64,000 bases of DNA from Sphingomonas sp. HMP6 (GTDB lineage Bacteria > Pseudomonadota > Alphaproteobacteria > Sphingomonadales > Sphingomonadaceae): positions 3,055,501 through 3,119,500 of the forward strand of contig NZ_AP022672.1 in the NCBI RefSeq assembly GCF_013374095.1. The letters run 5' to 3'. How positions within the stretch are numbered: position 1 is the first letter of the stretch; every line of letters starts with the position of its first letter. The notes under the pieces were generated by a model. That model was not told the DNA's origin and did no database searches. It worked only from the letters and a program-made list of their open reading frames with translations. Positions 36,147 through 44,874 of the stretch are shown one piece after another. Both the position numbers and the translations under genes were made by a program.

Positions 36147-38578
36147 GCGTGGTCGCTCCAATCCTGCTTATCGGCAAAGCTCGCTCGCGCGCGCGCTGCC
36201 TCCTCGCGCTTGATCCGCTCGATCTCGGCGCGGACGGCTACCGCCAGCGCATGGGCGTCCTGGCCGGGCTGCTGTACGATATGAAAATGGTATTCGTTGT
36301 GGACCGCTTGGCCAGCGCCTGCGGCGATTGCCGGCCGCGCGCTAGCGCCGCCCGTGGTGCCAGCCATCGCGGGCATGGCAGCCCCGACTGCGATTGCCGC
36401 AGTCATGCGCCGCGATAGGCGCGTAAGGCGTTGCACCGGTGCTGCGCCGCCACGATCGATGCCGAGCGCGAGTCCCCCGGTGACATGGCCACCCAGCGCG
36501 GCGAAGACGCGGCTAGGGGACTGGATGCCCAGCACCTTCTTGAACGCGCCGATCGCCGCCACGCCCATGTTCCAGATATGCTTCATGAGCCGCCCAGGGC
36601 TGAGCATCGATAGAAGCCCTTCGAGCATCATCGCGCCGATAGACTTAAACGTCGGGACCATGCCCTTCAGCCAAGTCAGGCCGATATTGAAGGCATTAGT
36701 GATGCGGTTCCAGATGCCCGAGAAAAAGCCGGTAATCGCATCCCAGTTCTTGTAGATGAGGTATGCAGCACCGGCGAGCAACAGGGCGACCGCAATGACC
36801 CCCACGACGGTTGCGATGATCGGGAGCAAGCCGATCGAGGCAAGGCCTCCTGAAACGCCCATGGCGAGCAGTCCCGAATTCAGGATAGCGATCGGCCCCA
36901 TTATCGCGGCGATGGCGATGCCGCCGATCCCCAATACGACGAACAGACCGGCGAGCACGGCGGCGGCGATCATCAGCGTTTTCGACAAGCCGGGGTTGCG
37001 CTGCGCCCATGCGTTGATGCGCTCGGCCGCGCTGGCGATCTTGTCGCTCACCGCGTTGACGGTCGGAAGAAGCTGCCCACCGAGCGTCACGCCAAGGGCT
37101 TGCGCGTTGATCGACAGGCGCTTGGTCTTTTCGGCGGTGTCCTTCAGCCGCTCGGCATAATCCTTGTCGCTCGTCCCGCTGGCGGCGCCAGCCTCGGCAC
37201 GGATCCGCCGATATTCTTCAAGGTTTTGAATGATCGGGCGCAGGCCCTGCTGCACCTGTGCGTCCTCGAACAGGAATCCGATCTTGCCGAGATCGCCCCC
37301 CGTCGCCTTTTTCGTCAGCTCGGCAATCGCTTCGAGTGGCGTCTTGCCATCGTCATAGGCTTTCTTGAGCGCGGCGGGGAGATCGATGCCGAATTTCGCG
37401 AAGGCCTTGATCGTCTGCGGCGATGCGATCTTCTGGATGATGTTTGCCACGTTGGTGGCCGCAGTCTCCGAATCGCCCGCACCCTTGCGGGCGATCTGCA
37501 GCGCAGCAGACAAGTCCGCGACCGCCCCGAGGCCGGTCTGTCCGAGTGCCTGATAGCCCGCGGTAAGCGCCGGGAAGGAACCCGCCATGTCCTTGATCTC
37601 GAACGCGCCGGCCTTGCCTGCGGTCGCCATGATATCGATGACGCGCGCCGTCTGTTCGATCGGTACCTTCAGATTATCGTTGGCCGCAAATGCCGCCTTG
37701 GAAAGATCGGTCACCTCGGCCTTGTACGCCGTTGCGGCGCGACCGATCGGCTGCATCATGGCGGCTGCCCTGCGCGGATCGAGGCCAAACCCGGACAGCG
37801 TATCCATGCCTTCCTGAATGGCGGTCGGGAGTTGGTTGGTGGCGCGCGCGACGGTGAGCACCTGTTTGCCAAGCGCAGTCGCTTCCCTGCGCGTCAAATT
37901 GGCCTTTTGCGCGATCGTCGTCATCGACGCTTCGAATGCCGATGCCTGTTGCACACCCTCGATCAGCGGTCGGCCAAGCGACGCGCCCACGCCGATCGCC
38001 GACGCGCCACCAGCCGCCAGGCCAGTGGCAGTGCCTTGGACACGCCCGAAACTCTCGCGCGCAGCTGCGAAGCGGCGGCTGCGATCGGCCAAGCCGGTCA
38101 GGCGGCGTTCCTGCTCGCGCAGTTCATCGTTCGTGCGCGCGGCTTCGGTGCGCAAGCGGCGTTCGTGCGCGGCGAGGCTGGAGGTCGAGACGCCGGCGGC
38201 CGAGAGCCGGTCGCGGAGCTGCTGCAGCTTCACGTTCTGGCCGTCGAAGCTGTCCTTCAACGCCGAGGCCTCACGCTTCGCCTTCGCGAAATCTGCTGCC
38301 AGCTTCTTGGTCGGCGTTCCCGCCTCGGCCATCTTGCGCGCGAGATCGCCGACGCGGCCCTGCGCCAGGCGGAGTTCGGTTTCGGTCGAGCGCAGGCCGG
38401 CCTTCAATTCGCGAAAGCCCGCGACCCCTGCCTGAGCGCGCTCGATCTCCTTCAAGCGGTCGCGCGTCGCCTTGAGCGCCTGCGCCGCGCGCGAGGATCC
38501 TGCCGCGATGTCGCGGAGCGGCTTGGTGACCTTGTCGCCAGCCTCAAGCAGCATGCGGATACGGAGATTGCGGTCCAT
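36143..38578 (-). CDS. T: Phage tail tape measure protein gpT (811 aa)
   Basis: It sets tail length. The N-terminal 200 residues are long coiled-coil helices (LKEIERAQAGVAGFRELKAGL and similar), followed by a TMP/TP901-type core domain (GASLGRPLIEGVQQASAFEASM, then LTRREATALGKQVLTVARATNQLP). A hydrophobic segment (MIAAAVLAGLFVVLGIGGIA onward) follows, and the C terminus has SPSRVFAALGGHVTGGLALGI, which is common in tape measures. The start at 38578 is chosen just after E'. Confidence 0.92.
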   Translation of the reverse strand: MDRNLRIRMLLEAGDKVTKPLRDIAAGSSRAAQALKATRDRLKEIERAQAGVAGFRELKAGLRSTETELRLAQGRVGDLARKMAEAGTPTKKLAADFAKAKREASALKDSFDGQNVKLQQLRDRLSAAGVSTSSLAAHERRLRTEAARTNDELREQERRLTGLADRSRRFAAARESFGRVQGTATGLAAGGASAIGVGASLGRPLIEGVQQASAFEASMTTIAQKANLTRREATALGKQVLTVARATNQLPTAIQEGMDTLSGFGLDPRRAAAMMQPIGRAATAYKAEVTDLSKAAFAANDNLKVPIEQTARVIDIMATAGKAGAFEIKDMAGSFPALTAGYQALGQTGLGAVADLSAALQIARKGAGDSETAATNVANIIQKIASPQTIKAFAKFGIDLPAALKKAYDDGKTPLEAIAELTKKATGGDLGKIGFLFEDAQVQQGLRPIIQNLEEYRRIRAEAGAASGTSDKDYAERLKDTAEKTKRLSINAQALGVTLGGQLLPTVNAVSDKIASAAERINAWAQRNPGLSKTLMIAAAVLAGLFVVLGIGGIAIAAIMGPIAILNSGLLAMGVSGGLASIGLLPIIATVVGVIAVALLLAGAAYLIYKNWDAITGFFSGIWNRITNAFNIGLTWLKGMVPTFKSIGAMMLEGLLSMLSPGRLMKHIWNMGVAAIGAFKKVLGIQSPSRVFAALGGHVTGGLALGIDRGGAAPVQRLTRLSRRMTAAIAVGAAMPAMAGTTGGASARPAIAAGAGQAVHNEYHFHIVQQPGQDAHALAVAVRAEIERIKREEAARARASFADKQDWSDHA

Positions 38579-38588
38579 GCGTGCGCCT

Positions 38589-38705
38589 TCAGCGATCGGG
38601 GGTGTTGCGTGCGGCGGCACGCGCGCGCCAGCCCATCAGCTCGGCGACGCTCATCGGGTCCATGACGGCCGGCGACCAGTGAAACACAGTCGCCAGATCC
38701 GCCAT
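38589..38705 (-). CDS. E': Phage tail protein gpE' (38 aa; reached by -1 frameshift from E)
   Basis: MADLATVFHWSPAVMDPMSV then AELMGWRARA is the P2 GpE-family short protein. It is in the -1 frame relative to gpE. The T TTT TTG heptamer near the end of E (38756-38762, minus strand) leads directly into this frame with no stop between, so an E-E' fusion is expected in addition to any free product. Confidence 0.88.
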   Translation of the reverse strand: MADLATVFHWSPAVMDPMSVAELMGWRARAAARNTPDR

Positions 38706-38713
38706 GATGTCGT

Positions 38714-39019
38714 CTATGCTTGCGGGGAGGCCGCTTCCTTCGCGGCTTTCGGCAGCAAAAAATCCATTACCTCGCCGCCCAATTGCATCAGGTCGGCCGG
38801 ATCGAGCCGCGCGACATCGGCCTTTTGCAGCATCGGCATGGTGATGCGCGGCAGCAGCGTTTCCAGCGCGGCATAGTCGAGCTGGCTGAGCGCCATCAGC
38901 GTGAGGCCGCGCAGCTCGCCCGAGCCGGGCTTGCGCACCTGGACGCTCGTGACAGTCTCGTCCCCGCGCGTGAGCGGGAAATCGAGGGTGACGGTGCGGA
39001 AGGTGGGGGCGTCGGTCAT
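38714..39019 (-). CDS. E: Phage tail assembly chaperone gpE (101 aa)
   Basis: The gene between the tail tube protein and the tape measure, with LDFPLTRGDETVTSVQVRKP, the family opening. It ends EVMDFLLPKAAKEAASPQA. The codons gat ttt ttg contain the -1 slippery heptamer T TTT TTG, as in P2. The frameshift product acts as chaperone for the tape measure during tail assembly. Confidence 0.88.
   Translation of the reverse strand: MTDAPTFRTVTLDFPLTRGDETVTSVQVRKPGSGELRGLTLMALSQLDYAALETLLPRITMPMLQKADVARLDPADLMQLGGEVMDFLLPKAAKEAASPQA
38756..38762 (-). promoter_or_regulatory. Programmed -1 frameshift site (T TTT TTG)
   Basis: The heptamer is in the correct phase in gpE (gaT TTT TTG). After a -1 shift the frame is open through the MADLATVF start of E' to its stop at 38589. 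This is the position and sequence established for P2 E/E'. Confidence 0.85.
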
Positions 39020-39102
39020 TAGGGATTCCTTAAGGTCGGCAAGCGCCTCCTGCCGCCATTGGCGGGGGGTGCAGGCTTCGGTTGGGTTGGCGTTGCGCCG
39101 CA

Positions 39103-39615
39103 TCAGAAGATGCCGAGCGCGCCGCGGATCTCGGCCATGCGGTCGATGCCACCGACCATTTCAATCATACCGAGCACATCGATCTCGACTTCGGTGACGC
39201 CGTTCCAGGTAAGCTTGTAATAGATCAGCGAACTCTTGACCTTGAAGTCGGTGCCCTCGCCAGGTTTTGCCTCGCCCATGTCGATTTCTTCGTGCCGGCC
39301 GCGCACGACGACTTCGATAGCGGCGACCTCGCCCGAATCGTCATCCTGGTACGATCCAGCGAAACGGAGCTGCACGCCACCCATGCCGGGGGTTCCGTAT
39401 TGGCGGAATACATCGCGCATCGGCCCGCCGCAGACGAATTCCATCTCCAGCGCTTCGCCGCCCATGTCGATCTTCGCCGGGCGGTTCATCCCGCCGCTGC
39501 GATATTCGTCGAGCTTACGGACCAATTTGGGCAAGGTGACCGAGGTCACGTCGCCCACATACGCCAGGCCGTCGTTGAAGAGCATCATCTGCTTGAGCTT
39601 AAAGGGCAGTGCCAT
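39103..39615 (-). CDS. FII: Phage major tail tube protein gpFII (170 aa)
   Basis: Tube protein of the contractile tail. MALPFKLKQMMLFNDGLAYV and KLDEYRSGGMNRPAKIDMG are family signatures, with YYKLTWNGVTEVEIDVLGMI near the C terminus. It lies between sheath (FI) and E in normal P2 order. Confidence 0.92.
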   Translation of the reverse strand: MALPFKLKQMMLFNDGLAYVGDVTSVTLPKLVRKLDEYRSGGMNRPAKIDMGGEALEMEFVCGGPMRDVFRQYGTPGMGGVQLRFAGSYQDDDSGEVAAIEVVVRGRHEEIDMGEAKPGEGTDFKVKSSLIYYKLTWNGVTEVEIDVLGMIEMVGGIDRMAEIRGALGIF

Positions 39616-39665
39616 GGTCGGTCTCCGGGATCAGGATGGAATGAAAGCGGGGTTGCGCGGGAGGA

Positions 39666-40841
39666 TCAGACGCCGGCGGCGATCGCGGCGAAATCCGCCA
39701 GGTAATCGTCGGTGATTTCCTGCAGCAGGCCGAGATGTTCGAGCGGCGGCGTGGGCGTGTAGCGGTAGCTGATCGACAGGATACCCTGCTTGAGCGAGGC
39801 GGTCGGGTTCTTGTCGGGATCGAAGAAGGCCACCGCGCCGAGCAGATAGCCGCCGCGCTTCAGCTCGCGCAGTTTCTGGTTGATGTCCTCGACGATATCC
39901 TTGGCCAGGCTCGGCGTCAGCGGCTTGTCGATATAGCGGACCAGACCGTTCGCCATCGTGTCGGCGAGGATCTGCGCGGTGCGCGTCGCGCTTTCGAAGG
40001 TGAAGTCGCTATCGAGCGCGGCGCAGGTGCGGTTGCCCCAGAAGCGCAGCGCACCGTTGATACGCACCATCGTGGTGATGCCGGCCGCGTTGAGCAGGTT
40101 CGCGTCGCTGTCGATGCTTTGCAGATCGAAGCCGATATCCTTGGTAAGGCCAACAACGCCCACGACCGGCACGTTGGACAGCGTCTTGTTCCAGCCCTGC
40201 TCCTGGTCGATCCGGGCGCGCAGGCCGAGCGCGCGGGCCACGCCAAGGCTGGTCGAGCCGTCGGCGACCAGGAAATCGGGATAGATCAGCATCAGCTCAC
40301 GCGCGGTGAACGTGCCACGATAAGCGATGACGTCGGCCCGGTTCGCGCCGATCGCGGCGGCATAGGCCATACCGCGCAGCTTCGCCGCGATGATCGCCAG
40401 CGCGGCGGTTACGGCCGCACGATCCAGGCCGGGAGCGCCAATGATGCGCGGCCGCACGCCGAGCTGGGCCTCGGCCGCCAGCAAGGCCTGCATCCCCGAC
40501 TTCACGCCCCCGACATCGGTGCCGATCACGTTCGCGTCTGTTCCCGCCGCGTCCGCGCCGGTCGCGACGCGAACGACGACAACCGGCGTCCGGACCTGAT
40601 CGGCGATCGCTCGCAATACGCCCTTCAGCGTGCCGCCATTCCCGGACGCCTCGATCGCGCCGAGGATATCGGTGACCAGAACCGGGCGATCGAGCGGGAA
40701 CGCGGCATTGAGCGCGACGGTTGCCGCACCGGCCGCCGCGGTTGCGGTTGCGACGAAGCCGATGACGCCGGTGGCGATGGTGGCGATCGCGCGCGACTGA
40801 TTGGCGACCTCGGTAACAGTGATGCCGTGCTGAAGCGTCAT
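39666..40841 (-). CDS. FI: Phage tail sheath protein gpFI (391 aa)
   Basis: Contractile sheath subunit: HGITVTEVANQSRAIATIAT at the N terminus, the LNAAFPLDRPVLVTDILGAI stretch near residue 45, the C-terminal MANGLVRYIDKPLTPSLAKD, and LGLLQEITDDYL. The length matches P2 FI. Confidence 0.95.
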   Translation of the reverse strand: MTLQHGITVTEVANQSRAIATIATGVIGFVATATAAAGAATVALNAAFPLDRPVLVTDILGAIEASGNGGTLKGVLRAIADQVRTPVVVVRVATGADAAGTDANVIGTDVGGVKSGMQALLAAEAQLGVRPRIIGAPGLDRAAVTAALAIIAAKLRGMAYAAAIGANRADVIAYRGTFTARELMLIYPDFLVADGSTSLGVARALGLRARIDQEQGWNKTLSNVPVVGVVGLTKDIGFDLQSIDSDANLLNAAGITTMVRINGALRFWGNRTCAALDSDFTFESATRTAQILADTMANGLVRYIDKPLTPSLAKDIVEDINQKLRELKRGGYLLGAVAFFDPDKNPTASLKQGILSISYRYTPTPPLEHLGLLQEITDDYLADFAAIAAGV

Positions 40842-40852
40842 GGGTAATCCTT

Positions 40853-41221
40853 TCAGGCGGGAAGGGTGCTGAGCGAGCGAACCGGAATGGTCAGATCGAT
40901 AGCGGCATTGGGTTCGGGCACGTCGGTCCGCTTGCCCACGATTCGAAGAGTGCCGCTGCCGGGGGTGGTGCCAATCGCGAAACCGACGCGCGCCAGGCGC
41001 AGCCGCGGTTCGTGGCGCAGCAATGCAAGCGCCGTCGCCGCGTACAGGCGAAGCTGGAGCAGCGGATTGATCGGCTGGTCGAGCAGTTCGGGGAGCTCGG
41101 AGCCGTAGAGCCGACGCCCGATGCGCGTACCGAGCGGCGTGCCGAGGATATCGGCAACGGATTGCTTGAGATGCTCTGCACCGCCGAGTGGCGCGCCGGT
41201 CCGAGCGTTCATGCCGTTCAT
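40853..41221 (-). CDS. W: Baseplate protein gpW, gp25-like (122 aa)
   Basis: The gp25/gpW fold: LKQSVADILGTPLGTRIGRR, YGSELPELLDQPINPLLQLR and the conserved EPRLRLARVGF. An initiating ring component of the baseplate. The ATG at 41221 overlaps the V stop; 41212 is possible. Confidence 0.9.
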   Translation of the reverse strand: MNGMNARTGAPLGGAEHLKQSVADILGTPLGTRIGRRLYGSELPELLDQPINPLLQLRLYAATALALLRHEPRLRLARVGFAIGTTPGSGTLRIVGKRTDVPEPNAAIDLTIPVRSLSTLPA

Positions 41222-41769
41222 TCGGGCGCGCCTGACTTGTCGGTGCCGGTCTTAACCAGGCCGTGCTTGTGAGCGGAGAGCTTGATGCCCTTGCCGGTGA
41301 TCTCTTCCTCGGCGTCGATCGTCTTGGTCACGCGAAGCGCGCCATCGATGTCGAGATCGCCCTTGAACGCGATCCCGCCTGGAGCCTCGAGGCGGACGGT
41401 CGCGCCATCGGGAAGGATCGCGGTCAAGGCGTGTGCCGTCGCATCATAACCGATGCGGGCGCCGTCGGCATATTCGACCAGCTCGACATCATCGCTCGAG
41501 GGGGCGGGGTGCGCGTTGGAGAAGAGCCCGGGCAGGACGAAGCCGCCTCGGGTGTCGCCTTCCGGGCAGAACAGGACGCCTTGCTCACCAACGCTGGGCG
41601 GGGACCATGATTTAGTCGCGCCCGAACGCGCGGCAAGCCAGGGCAGATCGCCGGTGACGATATCGCCGGTGCGGAAGCGGCAGGTTTGCTTCGCGCGATC
41701 GACCGACTCAATCGTTCCGAGACGCATCATGTCGCCAATCAGGCGCTGGATATCGGCAGGGTCGCTCAT
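41218..41769 (-). CDS. V: Baseplate spike protein gpV (183 aa)
   Basis: The short membrane-piercing spike. It has the N-terminal OB-like domain (TIESVDRAKQTCRFRTGDIVTGDLPW, then WSPPSVGEQGVLFCPEGDTRGGFV) and a C-terminal beta-helix ending in KLSAHKHG, where HxH binds iron in relatives. It is the first gene of a late operon, 56 bp from the centre of an Ogr-like dyad. Confidence 0.9.
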   Translation of the reverse strand: MSDPADIQRLIGDMMRLGTIESVDRAKQTCRFRTGDIVTGDLPWLAARSGATKSWSPPSVGEQGVLFCPEGDTRGGFVLPGLFSNAHPAPSSDDVELVEYADGARIGYDATAHALTAILPDGATVRLEAPGGIAFKGDLDIDGALRVTKTIDAEEEITGKGIKLSAHKHGLVKTGTDKSGAPE

Positions 41770-41808
41770 GCGCGGAGCATGGCGAGACGCGTCGATCGAT
41801 GCGCGGGG

Positions 41809-41841
41809 CTGCTTTTGTAGAATGGGTTTCTACAAAAGCAG
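41809..41841 (-). promoter_or_regulatory. Ogr-like dyad upstream of V
   Basis: Perfect 14-bp arms CTGCTTTTGTAGAA / TTCTACAAAAGCAG surround a TGGGT spacer (ACCCA on the coding strand). The same dyad occurs before J and P. Confidence 0.7.
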
Positions 41842-41870
41842 CAGTGCTGGCCGATCTCGCGGCGATCTTG

Positions 41871-42143
41871 CTATTCGATCGAATGTCCCGGTCGCACCGG
41901 ATCGCCACCAGACAAATAATAATACGGCCGCTGCTCCTCCGCTCCGAGACGATCGAGTTCGGCCAGTTCCTCGCTGGTGACTTCGACCTGCTTCGCGCCG
42001 AAGCCGATATCCGGATAGAGCGTCACGGTGCTGATCACCGGTTCGTATCGACCGGTCTCAGGATTGAACCGCGTCTCCCCAAGTTCGCGCTGAACGTTGA
42101 AGGCAACGTAAAGGTGGATGGCGTGCATCATGCTGTCGGTCAT
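41871..42143 (-). CDS. Hypothetical phage protein (90 aa)
   Basis: A small protein between the SGNH-type fibre and the V promoter. The N terminus has LYVAFNVQRELGETRFNPET and the C terminus is acidic. No family is recognised. Its position after the fibre gene suggests a tail accessory or fibre-linked role; this is inference. Confidence 0.5.
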   Translation of the reverse strand: MTDSMMHAIHLYVAFNVQRELGETRFNPETGRYEPVISTVTLYPDIGFGAKQVEVTSEELAELDRLGAEEQRPYYYLSGGDPVRPGHSIE

Positions 42144-42155
42144 GGTCGGCTCCGA

Positions 42156-44357
42156 TCAATCGGGGTTGTTGAGGCAGGCCTGGAAGGCGGGGAACAGGAA
42201 GATGTCGATCGCGCGCGCAGCGTTGTAGAGTTCGTTCTGATGATAGGCGTCGCCCGTCGTCGCCACGCGCGAGAAATCGTCCGAGCGATATCCCAGCTTC
42301 TGCTGCTGGTAGAGGATGCCGATGTTCGGCTTCACGTAACCGAGCAGCGCGTTGAGCAACTGCGCCTTCAGGTCGCTTAAATATTCACGGTTTACGCCGC
42401 CCGTGCCGCTCCCCTGCGCTCCCTGCGGCGCGTTGGGATCGAGGATGCAGCTATCGGGGCAGCCTGCGGCGCGCAGGCTCGCTACGGCCGCAGTTGATCC
42501 AAGGTTTGGCGTTGCCGGAACGGTGCCAGCCGGCACGCCCTGGATTGCCGGCATGAAGATCCACCGCGCTTGCGTGCGGGCGATGAAGTCGGCCGATCGA
42601 CCGGCGCAGCGCATCGCGTACCACTGCGTGTAGGCGGCGCCGTCCGACCCGACTAGACTACCGTTGACCGTTGAAGTCTGCATGATGTTGATGTCGCGCG
42701 AGGCGGAGCGCCCCTGCTGCATCGTGACCCGCGAGCCGTTGGGGATGTATATGTTTTTCTCAGACTTGTTGACCGCGCGTCCCCACAGCCTGCTCGGGAC
42801 TGCCCCGGTGCTTCCGCCGAACACGCCCCGCGTGAATACGATTTCGTTGCCGAAGATCGCCGCTCGGCAATTATTTTGCGGGTTGTTGAGCGAATTGATC
42901 GTGACGGGCGGGTGGTTCCAGTTGCTGAATTCGAACTCGGACCCATCGGCCGGAATGTAATTTCCAACCACGTTCCCGGTCAGGTTCCAAAGATCGTTCG
43001 CCGCCAAAATGGCGTCTGCGCTTGCGCCTTGGGCCCCGATCTCGATCACGCGCAAGCGCCCGTTCAGGAGCTGGTTCAGAAAGTAGCCAATCGACCGGAC
43101 GCTAGCATTAAAGTGGGGCGCAAAGGTACTGTCCCCGTTGATTAGGACCCGGATCGGCCACGGTCCGTAGCTGCTCTCGAGGGCCACCCGGTCCTCGATT
43201 GTCCGGCCAACCAAGGCTGGCACCTTGGTGTGGACCGGCGGATTATCAGAGGGATAAACACGAAGATTGTCGATGACAAAATCTGCGTCGGTCGTGTTGT
43301 TCCAAGTCATCCTAATGACCGTCGGTTTCGAAGCACCAACAGCCGGGTCGAAATAGTCCCTAACCAGGTATGAGCCATCACCTCGGTAATCGAGCGAAAC
43401 TGCGGGGTGACCCGACGCCGGACCGGCATCACCGTTATTGTAACGTATCCCGACATATTGAACGACCGTCTGTAGATCGGACGAGCATTCGAACTGAGTG
43501 GTAAGTGGTTGGCCAGCGGTGAAATCTCCGATGATCTCGACAGACCAAAAGCCGTTCGAATGCGCAGGCAAGGTGATTTTCCCGGTCAATGCATAATTGG
43601 CAGGGGCTCCATAAATCGCGGGGTTGAGGCGGAGTGGCAGCGTCTGGTCGAACGCGTCCTGCTTGGCACCCACGTGAGCGAGTGAGGCATTGTCGGTCGG
43701 CTGCGTGATCCCGCCGCCGACCGAAACCTGTGCCGGCCCATACGTCACCGTGCCGTCACTCAGGGCCTGGAATCTAAGCACCTCGGTGCCTGCTGGTACA
43801 GTGCCGCGATACGTGAGCGCATTTCCGCTGCGCACCATTGGGTAATCCGCGCCCGCATAGACCTGCATCCGACCAGCCGGATCAGGCACGCCACCGGTTT
43901 TTGAGACCGTGAATTCGATTGGCTTGCCTGCATTGATTGCCTGCCGCGTGGTGTAGGTAAGAACGACGCTCCAGCCCTGGAAGATTGTAAGGGGGGCATT
44001 TCCATCGGCGTCGGCGATCGCGGGAGGCGGGCGATGGACAGAGGGCTTGGTCAGCTTTCCGTAGCTGATGGGATTGGCGGACGCCACGAGCGCCGCGATC
44101 GTATCAATTATGCTTGCACCCAACGAATTGATCGCTGCCAGCGCCGCGATCCGGGCGGTGTCGATATTGTTCAAGGCGAGAGCCTTGGCATCCGCGATAG
44201 CGTTGGCGGCCGCGGTCCCCGCCGCGGCAACCGAATTGTTGATGATCGTGGCCAGCCGATCGAACCGGGTCCGCTTAGCGCGGCCGCCCGAGATGATAAT
44301 GACGGGTTCTTCGCCATTCGGCGCGACGACTTCGGGAAGTTCGGTAACCTTTGCCAT
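42156..44357 (-). CDS. Tail fibre-like protein with SGNH-hydrolase domain (733 aa)
   Basis: The N-terminal part (about 100 residues) is helical, then beta-rich segments follow. Around residue 406, VLINGDSTF carries the GDS nucleophile block of SGNH (GDSL) hydrolases, and near residue 700 TGDAYHQN supplies the Asp-x-x-His pair. An esterase acting on acetylated host glycan is therefore likely. The ATG at 44357 follows immediately after the fibre-assembly gene, and the longer open frame is rejected. The 42600-43700 section looks AT-richer than its neighbours. Confidence 0.65.
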   Translation of the reverse strand: MAKVTELPEVVAPNGEEPVIIISGGRAKRTRFDRLATIINNSVAAAGTAAANAIADAKALALNNIDTARIAALAAINSLGASIIDTIAALVASANPISYGKLTKPSVHRPPPAIADADGNAPLTIFQGWSVVLTYTTRQAINAGKPIEFTVSKTGGVPDPAGRMQVYAGADYPMVRSGNALTYRGTVPAGTEVLRFQALSDGTVTYGPAQVSVGGGITQPTDNASLAHVGAKQDAFDQTLPLRLNPAIYGAPANYALTGKITLPAHSNGFWSVEIIGDFTAGQPLTTQFECSSDLQTVVQYVGIRYNNGDAGPASGHPAVSLDYRGDGSYLVRDYFDPAVGASKPTVIRMTWNNTTDADFVIDNLRVYPSDNPPVHTKVPALVGRTIEDRVALESSYGPWPIRVLINGDSTFAPHFNASVRSIGYFLNQLLNGRLRVIEIGAQGASADAILAANDLWNLTGNVVGNYIPADGSEFEFSNWNHPPVTINSLNNPQNNCRAAIFGNEIVFTRGVFGGSTGAVPSRLWGRAVNKSEKNIYIPNGSRVTMQQGRSASRDINIMQTSTVNGSLVGSDGAAYTQWYAMRCAGRSADFIARTQARWIFMPAIQGVPAGTVPATPNLGSTAAVASLRAAGCPDSCILDPNAPQGAQGSGTGGVNREYLSDLKAQLLNALLGYVKPNIGILYQQQKLGYRSDDFSRVATTGDAYHQNELYNAARAIDIFLFPAFQACLNNPD

Positions 44358-44359
44358 GT

Positions 44360-44866
44360 TCAGCCCTCGACCGGCCAATGGCCATCGTCGGACGCGTCGA
44401 AGCTCGACAACGCCAGCGCGGACCAAGTGGCGATTTTGTGTTCCAGCGTGTTCGAAGCAGCGCGGAGCGCGTCGATTGCGGCGCGCCGACGGAGTGCTGC
44501 GCTCGCTTCCTGCTTTTGCGCGCCGTCCGCGGTTTTGGTGCCGGTTGCCAGACCAAGCGCGAAGGCGGCGATAGCGGCATTGTCGTTGGTCTGCCGCGCG
44601 ATCGACGCGACCGCGAGGATCCGGCGTGCCGCTTCCGCCTTGATATCGGCAATCGCGAAAGCGCGCAGTTGATCGACCGTCGGCTTTAGGATCGGCGAAA
44701 GGGTCGGCTTGCCGGTCGTGGTGGCGAGGATCGCGCGGCCCTGGCGCTGCCCTTCGAGCAGCTCGGTATGGCGGCGTGCGGTGACGCGCACGCTGTCCGC
44801 AGGAACAGTCGAGCCGTGGATTTCGGCGTGATAGAAATGCTTGGTCGATGGGCTCCAGGAGATCAT
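44360..44866 (-). CDS. Tail fibre assembly-type protein (168 aa)
   Basis: It begins MISWSPSTKHFYHAEIHGST and then VPADSVRVTARRHTELLEGQ, the pattern of phage tail fibre assembly/DUF4376-like proteins, with a helical C terminus. It follows the fibre gene with an 8-base gap, as expected for a fibre-assembly chaperone (P2 gpG position). Confidence 0.7.
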   Translation of the reverse strand: MISWSPSTKHFYHAEIHGSTVPADSVRVTARRHTELLEGQRQGRAILATTTGKPTLSPILKPTVDQLRAFAIADIKAEAARRILAVASIARQTNDNAAIAAFALGLATGTKTADGAQKQEASAALRRRAAIDALRAASNTLEHKIATWSALALSSFDASDDGHWPVEG

Positions 44867-44874
44867 GGATCCGC

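Noticed and set aside
37100..38665. 521-residue plus-strand frame
   Set aside because: It lies fully opposite the tape measure gene, whose coiled-coil and hydrophobic blocks are convincing.
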